A DNA stretch of 64,000 bases from Taxillus chinensis (Eukaryota > Streptophyta > Magnoliopsida > Santalales > Loranthaceae), in NCBI GenBank assembly GCA_023512835.1, contig CM042089.1:1641987-1705986 (forward strand), written 5' to 3'. Below are positions 37,106-49,300 of this stretch, one piece after another. The notes below the pieces were generated by a model. The model saw only the letters and a list, made by a program, of their open reading frames with translations. It did no database searches and was not told the origin of the DNA. The position numbers were made by a program, and so were the translations under genes. The first letter of the stretch is position 1. Every line of letters starts with the position of its first letter.

Positions 37106-37676
37106 TAGAGGTGTTAAATGGGCCAGGCCCGTGTGCTACGCAGGCTGGCCCGTAAAACGGGTCGGGCCAGGCCGTCAAATATGAGCCCGTTTCAACACGG
37201 GCCTAAACGGTTTGCAGCCCGCGAGCTGCAGTTTAAACAGGCTTGGCTCGTACGGTTACGGGCTAGCCCACGGGCCGACGCCCCTCCCACCGAGCCCACC
37301 CACTCAGCAGCCCAGCCCAGCCACCCTAACTCCTCTAAAATGCTAAAAATTCCTTTGCCAATTATGTTATTAATGCGACTTGAACCCTAGACCTCCTACA
37401 AGATATGAATAACATACAACCATTAGGCTATAAAATACTTGTTAAATTTATTTACGTAATTAATATATGTAGTAATAATAATAATAATATATTAAAAAAT
37501 TGTTAATAATAAATATTATTTTTTATTATTATTATAAAAGGCCTGGCCCACGAGCCAGCCTGACCCGGCCCGCCCTGCAAGCGGGCCAGGCCAGGCCAGA
37601 CTTTTCTGGCCCATTTAGGCCCTGGCCCAAACAAGCTGGGCCCGGCCCGCCCCGGCCCGCCCGTTTAACACCCCTA
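37106..37676. mobile_element. Non-autonomous hAT-like element rich in GGCCC motifs
   Basis: The left end TAGAGGTGTTAAATGGGCC and the right end read in reverse, TAGGGGTGTTAAACGGGCG, form terminal inverted repeats. The flanks carry an 8-bp target duplication with one mismatch (AAGATGAC at 37098-37105, TAGATGAC at 37677-37684), the hAT signature. Subterminal regions at both ends are packed with GGGCC/GGCCC and GGCCAGGCC motifs, as in plant hAT elements that bind their transposase there. No transposase is encoded. The middle is AT-rich and includes a tRNA-like segment. Confidence 0.8.
37370..37432 (-). repeat. tRNA-like segment with A and B boxes inside the hAT element
   Basis: Read on the minus strand, TAGCCTAATGG (37430-37420) fits the RNA polymerase III A box and GGTTCAAGTCG (37386-37376) fits the B box, with about 33 bp between, as in tRNAs and tRNA-derived SINEs. 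I see no complete cloverleaf, so this is a tRNA-derived relic and not a functional tRNA gene. Confidence 0.55.
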
Positions 37677-37781
37677 TAGATGACATGCAAATGGATTTGA
37701 GTGTTTGCATGATTAAATAATCTCCGATCTCATTTAAGTAAGCTTTCATATGGAGTTTAAATACGCATAAACCGTAACTAA

Positions 37782-38179
37782 GAACATTCACTATAGCCTC
37801 TTCAAATTTGGCTCTTCAAAATAACCAAAAATATATCTTTTTTATTTTAACAACCCAAGCACACTTTTTAGTCTCTCTATTTTAACCATTTTATCAATTA
37901 AAATATTACTTTTAGAATATTTATTTATTCTTTTAAATGAAAAAGTAAATGTGGAAAGAGAAAAAAAGAAATAGAAAAGTAAATATGGTGAGAGAAAATA
38001 TAATATTTTAATAAATATAAAGTGAATAGTATTTGGTTAAATTTAAATAGTTACTATTCATTTTGTTGATTTTTTTGTTAAAATAGAGAATTTGAAAAGT
38101 GTAGTTTTAAAGTATTATTGTTAAACTAGCTCTTTAAACTAACAAAAAAATACATATATAGTCTATATAGTGGATGCTC
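37782..38179. mobile_element. Second PIF/Harbinger-like MITE with TAA target duplication
   Basis: Left end GAACATTCACTATAG, right end in reverse GAGCATCCACTATATAG, flanked by TAA at 37779-37781 and 38180-38182. The 398-bp AT-rich interior encodes nothing. Its ends and target site match the element at 9614-9987. Confidence 0.75.
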
Positions 38180-38182
38180 TAA

Positions 38183-41100
38183 CAAAGGAGAAGACCTTAG
38201 GACATAGTCTATACTGAAGCTATGTTGCTTTTGCGGTAACAAAAAATTAATAGAAGAGCTAAAAAGTCAACAAAAGTCAATTACAAAATAAGACTAACAA
38301 AAGTGGAGATCAATGTTAATTGTACATGCATGAAGTTAGTATAAAATTTGTGCTTACAATCGAAGTATATAGAAAAATCATTTGAGAAACCTTACTATCT
38401 TACAAACCTTATAAATAAATCACATACCATTAACATGTTAATTTAACATAAAACCTAAGAAGACCTACAAGTTAAAGCTAGGTAGTGTAAAGATCCAAGG
38501 AGATTTAAAATATTTGATTGGAGCGAAAGGATTTTGATATCTACAAATAAGTTGTGTTCTAAGTAAGTGATATTAATTTATCTTTCTGTTAGTATTACAG
38601 TTACGACTTTCTTGTGAACTTCATTCATAGTGTGATAACTTATTAAAAATACAAAAGTTGACAACCGATTATAGCATAACTGTTTTAAGATAAAGTAGTC
38701 GTTATAATAATAACTAAACATTATTTAGTGTTATCGAAGTAACTATTATAATACCACTAATAATAAGGAGTATATGTAGATAATTGTGTAACAAAAAAAT
38801 AGTATAAAAAGGTAGCATTTATAGGAATGCAATGAGATGATATGACATCAAACTATAAAAAAAAAACATAACATGAAATTACTACTACGCGAAATGAGGA
38901 TAAGCAAAGGGTGCGAGTTAAGATTACACGCTTACTATTTTCTATAAATAAACTAATAACTTATAATCACTAACTACAATTTGACCAAACTAGATTAAAA
39001 GAAACTTTTTGAACTCATTTGTGTTACCACTATGATAATGTTGGATGGATAACAATACATCTCTACCTAGTAGGCTTTCACCTTAGGAGTATATATAGAT
39101 ACCAATTGAAAATTCATAAAAAGGCCATAGGAATTCGAATATGATAGATATTTGTTTTTTTAAGGGTTTCAGAATGTAAGTTTTATTTTAATGTACTAAT
39201 TTTTGTGATATATTATCTAATTTAGGTTAAATAAATGATTTATGTTAATTAGTTATATCAAATAAATAATTTTTTAAGTGTAATGATTAATTTAGTTAAA
39301 ACAAACCAAGTATTTAAACTCAATACATCAAAATTAGCAAAGAGAACAAAGCATTAAATTTTTGATTAATAGTGATAATAAAATTTTTTTATATAATGTA
39401 AAAAATTCCTTTTTCAGCATTAAATTTACAACTAGTAATGTACTTGACACATTTAATCAGGTTAACACATTTGAATTCGAAAGCGATTTCATCCATTATC
39501 ATACATTAATCATTTGAAATCTTTCGTTACACACTAGTTACACTTTCAAATTTCATCTTTCTTATAAGTAGCTAACACGATTGTCAATTTCAATCACGAG
39601 ACGTCTCAAACTTGTAGCATAATATAAGGATTACTCGAGTATGGAAGTTATAGTTGCATCAAATTGGCCATACCCGTCTTCAAATATATAACAGTTCATC
39701 ATATATAATAACCCTGAACTATATATGCGTGGCGAAATTGACTAATAAGCCTTTTTCAACCTTACAGTCCCCTTTTTCTTTTTATTTGAATTCATTAATT
39801 GGTTCCCTCATGTTCTTCATCTCATCGTCACATTTTCAATGTAGTATGGATAAACAAACAAGTAATCTAATCGGGATTCAATAATTAGAATTTTAAGAAA
39901 TATTCATATATAAGTGTCTTGAAAGTCACCCCAATTAGAAATATTCAGGTCATTGCGTACACAGTACTCTACACTCCTGCTCAGTTCCATTATGTTTAAT
40001 TTTCTAGTTAATTTCTAGGTTTTAACAAACATGTGAGAATTTTTATACAGTAGCACCATGTAGTTGTTGCAAAGTAACTAGAACATTCGTCCACATGCAA
40101 TTAATGTTTTGATATTTGGGCATTTATATTTGTAAATGCTTATAGTGTGTCTCTCGTGCACGGTTGTTTTCTTTTATTGGTTGTTTTTGGTTGAATATAT
40201 GTTTTTTTAAGCCTTTTGGTGTTAATACTATTTGAGTGGCTATTAGGACCTGTAATTTGATATGTGTTTTTGGCATTAGGGTAACGATGGAGTTTAACTA
40301 TTTTAGTTGTTGCTGGGTGTGTAAATGAATGGAGTGCAGGATTCATTCATTAATTTGACCAAGTTAGAGTATGTGATAGATCGCTTTAAAGTTGCTTAAA
40401 TGCATTGCTTTCGAATCTTAATGCATGAGGAGGGTTCATTTTATTTTATTTATTGTATATTTTAAAATACTTTTTTAGTTGGGTTCTATTTTTTTCCTTA
40501 CAATTCTTATTCCATATTCACGATACATTATTGATGGGGTCTTGAAGGTAGGGTGGGCCTATTTGATTCTTTGATTCTGTTTTTTTTTTTTTCTTAAACT
40601 GTTTAATAATTTTTAAAACAACTTAGTTTTCTATACTGTTTTGTTTTTTGAAAATTTAAAACTAGTTTCAAAATTGTCATTTAAAAACATAAACTTGAAA
40701 ACATGAATCCATTTTTTTCATGAACGACATATTAAAAAAGTTCAAATGACTTCTTTAAGTTTTTTTTATATTTCTACTTTTTAAAAATTTTCTACTTCTT
40801 ATTCTCCTCCTTTTCCAGGAATGTCATCTTTTTTTCCAAGACAAAATTTAATACAAACTCAAATTTTTGGGGTGATTAGAAAATATTTCTGTGTAACTGA
40901 ATAATTGAAAGTTCTAATTTTATATGGCTTTGGCTACAATATTCTTCAATTTCGGTTATGTATTATATATTGGTAATACTCAGCCCAAGTTGTTTGTGGC
41001 ATGTCAACTTTAATGTTTGAATTATGATAACATTGTACTATACGCTAGTCAAATTGATCATTTTAATTAGGATGGCTAATGTCATAAAAAATAGTTAACT

Positions 41101-42878
41101 TTCTAATTTTTTTAAAGTTGACAAATTTAAACCTTTTATACAAATATATATATATATATATATATATTGATTTCTTCAATCACTATGTATATTATTAAAA
41201 TAATATTTTCTATTTTTATTTAATGATACTTTTTATAATTTAATGAGAAAGATAAAAAAAATTAACAAATTATAAATTAATAAGCATATAAAACTAACAG
41301 TACTAATATATTAATAAATATTGTACAAATTGTGTTGAAAAAATTAAATATAAAATTTATGTTATGGGCATGTTTTATAATTTTTTGACTTTTTCTTTAA
41401 ATAAATGCAAATAGATTTCTATATGAAATTTAATGCTAGTACTTTTAGAGTTAAGTTCGTATAACTTATCATTTTAAATAATATAACAAATATTTTCAAT
41501 GTTTTGTTTTCAAAACTGTAAAAATATGGAATTCTATCTTTTCATAAATATCGTACCAAGAAAAAAAATGAATTCTTCAACAAAATTTGCTATTCATTTT
41601 AAAAAATTGTTTTCAAAATAAAATTGTGAATTTTCTATACTTCTATGTTTTTTTCAAACAACCTTTGATAACTTTGTTTGAAAACTTTTATTCAAACAAA
41701 GTTTTTGAAATTTTAAATATTAATATGTTTGTGTGTGTTTCCTTAAAAAAAAGATATCCTCTGTCTATGTAGATATATAACTTATATTTATTTTTTCTCA
41801 TTATAATATGTTGTCTTTGTTGTTTTATGATAAGTCAATAAAAAAGCAATAACCAATCAATCCAAAGTACACAAATCTAATAACTTCTTATATGAATCTC
41901 CAAGTGCCATAGTGTTAGTCCAACTAATAGAGAAATAAATTTGCAAGCAACACACTTTATTTTGTTCGATTCCAATAGTTTTATCCTGCAAAAGTTAAAT
42001 CTAAATGATAGTCAATGTTGAGGTCAACGCGTTGAATATGATTATGATTCTTATTTTCATACAATTGAAAGGAGCTATTTGATACATTTTTTTTATTTTT
42101 ATATGTTGATTTCATGATTTATTAACTTTATTAGAGTTGAATTTTAAATACTGAATTTGAAAAACAATTTCTAATTGATATGAATATAATGTGTTTAGAA
42201 ATAAACTATAAAAAAATAAAACATATAAAAATAGTGAAAAATAAAAAATAAATTACAATAGGCCATGGTAATAAAGTATAGTAAAAAAAGTTTGAATCTT
42301 GCATAAAAATTAAATTTATATTTGAAAACAGTAAATAATTAAAAGGAGGTGTTTGGTATGTACATGTTTTTAATTTTACATTTTGATTTTTTTTTATTTT
42401 ATTGAAGTTAGAGTTTGAATTTTAAATTAAAAAAATAAATTCAGTTAGATAGGAAAGAAAATATATTTAAAAAATTAACTGGATCATGTAAAAATAATAA
42501 AAAATAAAATAAAATATTATGAGCCTTAGGAAATAGAAAAAACTCTGCCTCGCACAAATATTGATTTTAGAGTTGAAAATAAAAAATTAATTAAATGATG
42601 TTTTTAAAAGAAACTTCGTACACAACAAGATTTGTCAATCAGATTATATTTTTTTGAAAATATAATATTATTTTAAAAATAAGCAATCAGAAAAACTATT
42701 ATGCCCTAGTACAAACATAATTCAAGTTAGATTCTGTTTTCAAATTTTAATAATGTGAGTCTCACATGAAGTTAATATGATTATGTAAAAATAATATTGA
42801 AAATATGTATATCTCACAGTTATTTTTTAAATTATTTATAATTATTTTAAAATTAAATTCAATTTTAATAGGTACACA

Positions 42879-42912
<34 letters not shown>

Positions 42913-43085
42913 TTAATTTATTAGCTGAGTCTATTATATTTTATTTTCTGATTTTTGAATTCGTTTTTTTAACACAATTTTTAAAAACACATATTATTTT
43001 TCAAACCAACAAAATATATTTTTAAAATTTAAAAGTTTACCCAAATTAAATTTTAAAATCATCAAAAAACTTAAAAAAAAAAAAA
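38183..43085. other. AT-rich intergenic DNA, no gene seen
   Basis: Nearly 5 kb of AT-rich sequence. The few open frames are short and of biased composition. A TA run at about 41142-41167 and an ATT run at about 42882-42912. Long stretches of poly-A/poly-T character from 40570 to 43070. Confidence 0.6.
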
Positions 43086-43091
43086 AAGAAG

Positions 43092-43132
43092 CCCAACGGT
43101 CATGTAATTGAATGTTTGAAAATCAATCCGTT
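43092..43132 (+). promoter_or_regulatory. Two MSA-type (AACGG) mitotic promoter elements
   Basis: CCCAACGGTCA at 43092-43102 fits the mitosis-specific activator consensus YCYAACGGYYA exactly. A second AACGG core, on the minus strand, is at about 43128-43132 (TCAAACGG). MSA elements are bound by MYB3R factors and drive G2/M transcription. They sit at the boundary between AT-rich DNA and the GC-richer leader of the securin gene, as expected for its promoter. Confidence 0.55.
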
Positions 43133-44324
43133 TGAAAGGCGAGGCAGACAAGGCGGGGAGAGGGCATTTCATTTCCTTCCCCAAACGTCTTTGAGAGCGC
43201 TCTCCTAAAGCAATTCTACATCTCCATTCTCCACTGCCGTTCTTCCCCGATTTCTTACGACACCGGGTAATCAAACATCATACAAATGCTTTTCTCGTCT
43301 TTTCAACTTCATTGTGTCGCTGTTTGTCAGATTATGTTGATAATCTAGGGTTTCGGGTGTCGTAAATTTCTAGACTATGAGACTTGAACCGCAACTGTGA
43401 ACCATCGCATTTTTTTTTTTCGAGTTCGGAGGTGAATTCGATGATCTCGGATTCTAGGGTTTTGATCGTTATAAACTTGGTCTCGCGCTGACGAGACCCT
43501 GTGGATTATGTTTATTTCAAGAATGGAAATCTTCGTGAAAGTGCTCTCTCTCTTCTTCTTTTTTTGTTTTGTTCTCTTTTGATTTTGTTTGGGGTGGATC
43601 GGGTGTGTCCTCCTGGACCCTCCAAACCATCATATTGAAATTTCTGAAAGTCCATTCTAATTTTTGTTATTACTAAAAGAAGAAGAAGAAAAGCTCACGT
43701 TCTTGTTTTGCCTTCCCCAATGCTGTTCACATTCTTGAGTTTATCTTGTGAGAGATTTGGAGAGGGACCAGGAACGTACTACAGGGAACTCTCAAATCAT
43801 AGAACATTTTCATAAACAGCATTTACATTGTTGTAATCACACCGGGGTAGTTAAGACGCGGAAGTTACACAACCTGGTAATATTATGTGCGTGTGTTCTG
43901 CTTTTGACAAGCCTGCTTGAAGTACCATAGGCGCCCTTGTTGTACTTTTGCACTTCACCTGTATCTATTTAGTTAGTACTGTATATTCCCCATTTAACGT
44001 GTATGTTCAAAATTTTGCTTCTCAATTTCCATTGTCTCTAGTTTATTATCGCCAGCGATCAAAGTTTTTTTTTCCAAACATTTTGAATGCAAGGACACAA
44101 TTGCCATACCACATCACATGTAAATGACAATTTTAGATTCAATTGACATTTTAGGAATTCTTGTACACCTTGATATGTTCTTTAGACCGACTAAACTCCA
44201 TCCTTAAAGGAATGCCTTTTTCTGTACCATTCTGTATTTTGTATTTGTTTCATTTTCTGACTAGGGACACCAGGTTCCCCTTTTTGCTGCAGAAAATAAT
44301 ATCCAATCTTTTGTTAGAAGAAAA
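43133..44324 (+). other. Probable 5' untranslated exon and leader intron of the securin gene
   Basis: 43133-43270 is a GC-richer leader-like stretch ending in CACCGG|GTAATC. The sequence to the coding start at 44325 is T-rich and intron-like. Two TAGGGTTT telo-box-like motifs lie at about 43345 and 43454. Exact transcript borders cannot be fixed here. Confidence 0.4.
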
Positions 44325-45931
44325 ATGGCAAGTCTGCATACTCAACGGCCAATGAACATTCAGAATGAAAACATGAGCATTCTGCACAAAAGTATGTGAT
44401 TCTCTTGTTTTTTGATTGTTTATGTTTTAGTTCCTGTACATAAATAAATTACAACGGGATAGCTCTCCACCTGAAGCTTCACCATATCTTTGTTGGCGGT
44501 AGCATGATAGCTAAATTTAAAGTTTGTTCTGCAGAGTCCGTGATAACTAGTAAAGAAAAGAACACTGGAACAACTATTAAGAAAGGTGGACGCGGTCTTG
44601 GAAGTCGCAAAGCTCTCAATGATATTACAAATAAATCCACCACTGGGCGAGAAGCATCCTTAAAAAAAAGTAATGTACCAAAGGAGGAGATCAATATTGC
44701 AGACGAAATGTTTCTTCATGATCACAGTGAGTGCGTGAAATCCACCACTCGTGTAGAAGCATCCTCAAAACCAGAAGCATCCTTGAAAAAAGGGAATGTA
44801 CCAGAGGAGGAGATCAATATTGCAGAAGAAATGTTTCTTCATGATCACAGCAAGTGCATTAAGGAACAGAAAAGAGAGTTTGATCGTGCTTTTGTACTGG
44901 ACACACTTTTTCCTCAGCATGGTAACCACAAAGACTTGTAGCACTCTCTAAATTTGGTGATTTTGTTTGTTTTGTGTTTCTTGTTTCCATTTTCTTAATA
45001 ATAAAAAAGCCTTTATTTTTGAAAAAGTTACTGCTAGGCTTTGTTTTTATGTTGAACTTTTATATTGGCTTATGTTTATTGTATTTGATGAACATGAGTT
45101 TGTGGTATCTTATATTACTGTGTGGCTTTCATATCTTATATTCCTTCCCTCAGATATGAAAGTAGTTGGGTTTAAACCCGTAATGAATTTTCAAATTTGC
45201 TTAGAATACTGTTTTTTCCCCTTGAGGTATATGTTGCTTTGTTTGCCATACATATATATGAATTCAGGGTTGTAATTTAATTTAATTTTTTCTATATGCA
45301 GGTTTTTTGTCTTCTACTAAAGAACCTGGAAGTAAAAAAGATGAGGTAGGGACATTACACAGAAAGGGCAAGGTTTAGTTATTGTATCATTGCTTGTGCA
45401 TTCCCTATTGTTTCATTTCATTGTTCGTGTATTCCCTTTATTCCAAATCTGACTAGTACAAAAACAATGTGCGAGTTTACTGCAACAAAAACTGCTTGTA
45501 TTATATATTTCTGCGCTCCATTTAATTTGTTTTTTTTTCTTGGAAGGTATGAACATTTTATTGGAGTCTCTTTTTTTTGCTTAAATCACTGCGGGATCTT
45601 ATGTGACTTAAATATACCTTGTGAATGATCATTTTATCCACTGAGGCAAAGTGACTCGGCCATCTAATTTTTACTCGGACATGATGATATACGTTTGATT
45701 TGTTTTTTTCTTCTTTCTATTTATTTTATTGACTGCTACGGCGTCTCTATGCTTCAGATGGATCTTGATAGCCCACAATGGTATCCAGAGTCACCCATGG
45801 CAGACTTTTCGAATGGTTTTGAGCTTTCAGCTACAAGGCCACCATCACCATTGAATTGGGACTCTCCTCCGGTTTCTCCATTTGCATGGCCTGAGCCTGT
45901 TGAATTCTTTGTGTTGAAACCAGAAATTTGA
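44325..45931 (+). CDS. PANS1: PATRONUS/RSS1-type plant securin
   Basis: Four coding exons: 44325-44391, 44535-44921, 45302-45345 and 45758-45931, 223 residues, GT..AG borders. PATRONUS (Arabidopsis PANS1) and rice RSS1 are APC/C-regulated proteins that protect sister-chromatid cohesion in meiosis and mitosis, acting as plant securins that restrain separase. Seen here: an N-terminal NEN motif followed by ILHKKS (residues 14-23), in the place of the DEN box of PANS1; a destruction box R47-x-x-L50 in GSRKALNDITNKS; the family core EINIAEEMFLHDHSKCIKEQ (residues 115-134); and a C-terminus of SP/W repeats ending EFFVLKPEI. The core motif is present twice: an extra copy EEINIADEMFLHDHSECVK sits 41 residues upstream. 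MSA-type promoter elements lie about 1.2 kb upstream of the ATG. PANS1 versus PANS2/RSS1 naming is only by family. Confidence 0.85.
44651..44863 (+). repeat. In-frame internal tandem duplication in the securin exon 2
   Basis: The 90-bp segment from GAAGCATCCTTAAAAAAAAG (about 44651) recurs 123 bp downstream (about 44774) with only a few changes. Each copy encodes EASLKK(S/G)NVP(K/E)EEINIA, then (D/E)EMFLHDHS. The offset is 41 codons, so the frame is kept. Confidence 0.9.
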
Positions 45932-48900
45932 GAGTTGAGACAACTTCTGTAGCAAATTGTAGTACATCAGCAGATGATTGTATGGAACCAAGCTTTCTTT
46001 TCAATCAAATTGAATAATTAATTTTCTTGTGAACAAATGTCAAAAGGGTCCATTATTCCTTTGAGGTTCTAATTTGGACATCAATCTTTTTCTTTTGAGT
46101 TGCACAATATGATTCGCTGTGATCCGCACTTGTTTTCTTCAGGCCATTAACCTTGGCGAATTTGTTTGTTCTGTATTTGGATTAAGCTTTGGAATTCAAA
46201 TTGAACATGTCAAGCCTCGATTCTAGTATGAAAAAGGGTGAGATATGAAGACAAATGTTGAAAACACAGTCGAAGGCTCCCAGGAAATTAACAAAACTGA
46301 ACATACATAGAATAATAGGCACGAAGCAGCCGCGCATTCCTTGGTGGTTAATGTTGTGTTTTTGGGTTCAAGGGGATATTTTTAAAGGGAGCTGCATTTA
46401 TAATAGCCAACTATTAAATTTGTACTGCTAAATTAAATGTTTCAATTTGAATGTGAGGATTGTACTACACCCTAAACTCAATGTTCCCTAGACATACAAG
46501 TTCCTGAAGACGTTTCCACAATTTCCATGCCTCAAATTGATTTTTAGAAATTTTCACAAGTTCCTCATCACTGAGCGTCTTGGATTCCCGTGAATGCATA
46601 TTCGACAATTTTGAGCCATGTCCGTGTGTTATAATGTTACTTCGTTGGTCAATCATGGATGTCGTGTTTTGAGTGAATTGAGAACATTTTAATCTCTCTG
46701 TAAGTTATAATTTGTTTTCATGAATCTTTAATTGTATTTAAAAGTGTTTATACAAATTTTATAAGCACTTTTCAAAGCACCACTTATCATGTATACAATT
46801 AATTTACTTTTGTTTTTATAAATTACTTTAACTATAATAAAAATCTATTATAATCTTAAAATTATTATAAAACTTAATACTAGTTTAAGTGTCACGTATA
46901 AAAAAACACATGCATGGTTTTATGTATTATTTAATTATATAATTAATTTTCGTCAATTGTATTTAATTATGGCATTTTAGGTTATAACTATACAAATTAA
47001 CATAAAATTAAACATATATTATTTCATAAAATCAAATCATCAAATCTGAAGTAACAATTAAAACCAAAATCTTAAAATTCAGGATTTTAGTGATTAAATG
47101 TCTTTAGTTTATTATTATAAATATATTATTCAAACTAATGAACTTAGCTCCATTTGATTTTATTTTCAAACATCTCTTAACTCATTTATTATAATATCTT
47201 TATTTCCTCTAATTACGTGAGATTGACATTGAGTCATTGACACATAAATTAAAAGAGTGAGTTCAAATAGCTTACATATGATAAAATAGGATAAAGTAAG
47301 TGACATTAGAAACATCATGCCATATGAATAAACATAGCATATGTGAATTTTATGAAAAATCAATATATATGGTGACATTGTAACATAATATAATGATCCA
47401 TATTAACTACCAGTATACTATACATATTATCAACTAATTTAATATTATTAAGTAATGTTCTTTATCTAATACATTAAAATATTCTTAAGATCACTAATTA
47501 ACTTATTTTGTCCAATCATAAACTATTATATAGTTTGATTAATATCATAAAATTCATTGTGATATAGATGATATAGCTAACACACAATAATAAAATTTAA
47601 ATAATAATAAGTTATTCAATAGCATAATAAAAAAATTATTACAATGATAACTATGATATACAAAAATTATTTGCCTATAATAAATAAAATGGATTATTAA
47701 TATATATCATAATGAAGACTAAAGTCCTTAATGAGAGGAAAAGATAACGAAATAAAGAGAGAAAGAAAAATATAGGTGAAAAATAGAATAAAAAATTATT
47801 AGGATTCTCAGTTTCTCACGTCATTATATACATCCTAAAATCTTAAAAATTAAATTAATATATATTTATTTTATTTTTATTATTCATTATGGCCATAATT
47901 AATATATATATACACACACAAAAATCCACTATCATAACTCATGTTGGATTTCATATCCTTATTATGGTACTAAATAAGTCTCTTGTATTAGTCACTTAAA
48001 TTTGTATTAATTATTATTTGACATATCATATTAGTCTTGTATTGTTTATGATATTAGTTCTTGTATTATATATATATGTGTGTGTGTTTACATGTCATGT
48101 AAACTCATATAAATATATAATTAACTTAATTAACTCGAAAAAATAAATTTCCTACATTTGGTAGAACTTTGATATGAGGTGACAAAACTTTGACACCAGG
48201 CAATAGAACTTCAATGATATGCAATTGGAAAATAAATTAATGAGAGTGAGAGAAAAAGTGTTCTTTTATAACTTTTTTAAATGAATTAAGACTTGAGTGT
48301 CTATAGTATTCGCTTAATTACAAATTAGTAAAAAGCATGTCATAATTTATAAATTATAATTAATTAATTAACTCACTTACCCGCTCACTCACCTGCATAT
48401 AAGCACATTGTCATCAACCTAACACCTATATCTATCAACCAAGTGACAACTAAATGGTTATTAATTTTTTATTTTTTTATCATTTTACCTTTTACTGTTT
48501 AGTATTAATCGACATTGGTTTATTCTTCTTTATTAATTTTAACATTTAAAGTTTAAATATGCAATGCACTTTATTTAAATGAATCATTAAACATAATAAA
48601 ATATTTATTTTACATAATTATTCAATAATAAGATAAATAATGAAAATAAAGACAATAATTAAATAAATAAATAACATAACATCATGAAACATAATAAAGT
48701 AAAACTTTTAAGAATCGTTTGATACGCAAAAATAAAATTTAGAGAAATATAATTATTAAATAAATAAAATTGATATGAAGAACAAAATGAATTTTTTTGA
48801 TAATCTTTTGTTTGGTATGTAAAAATAAGTAAGATAATATACTAAGTAAGATAAAATTTAGAGAGGTGTACAGGGGGAGGAGGGTTGTAGCGGTGCGACG

Positions 48901-49300
48901 CGCGTCAAGGAGGAGGAAGAGGGTTACATTGGGGGAGAGGTGTGTGTGGGAGATGGGGGAGGGGGTTGCTTTGGGGAGAGAGGGAGAGAGAGAGAAATGA
49001 ATAAAAAAGAAGGAAGAAAATAACAAAAGGTTCCATCATAAGAATTTTTTTACAAATTAAGGGATGAGTGAATCAATTTCCTAGGTATAAGATTTACCCT
49101 AGAATTTTAATTACTTGCCTGTTTCAAACGAAAAAAAAAAAATTATTTTATTTTTTGTGTACCAAACCAGCCACGCTTATATTAATACTAACTATATAAT
49201 AACATTTTAATGGGTGTGAAGGTAAAGGTAAAAAAACACTGGGACAAATTGAACGCGGGTCAAACAAACATTTCAGAAATAATAAGATAAAACTCAAATT
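45932..49300. other. AT-rich intergenic DNA between the securin and RRP42 genes
   Basis: The first few hundred bases are probably securin 3' untranslated region. The rest is AT-rich without genes. 48865-49020 is a purine-rich, G-rich tract (GGGAGG, GAGAGA). A minus frame of 63 codons at 46465-46656 has no recognisable family. Confidence 0.5.

Noticed and set aside
37118..37390. 90-codon frame as a gene
   Set aside because: It lies entirely within the GGCCC-rich end of the hAT-like element.
37370..37432. Functional tRNA gene
   Set aside because: A and B boxes are present, but I could not form an acceptor stem or anticodon arm, and the segment sits in a transposon.
44967..45275. Hydrophobic 102-codon frame between securin exons
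   Set aside because: T-rich intron sequence producing Phe/Leu/Tyr-rich random translation; the flanking exons join correctly without it.
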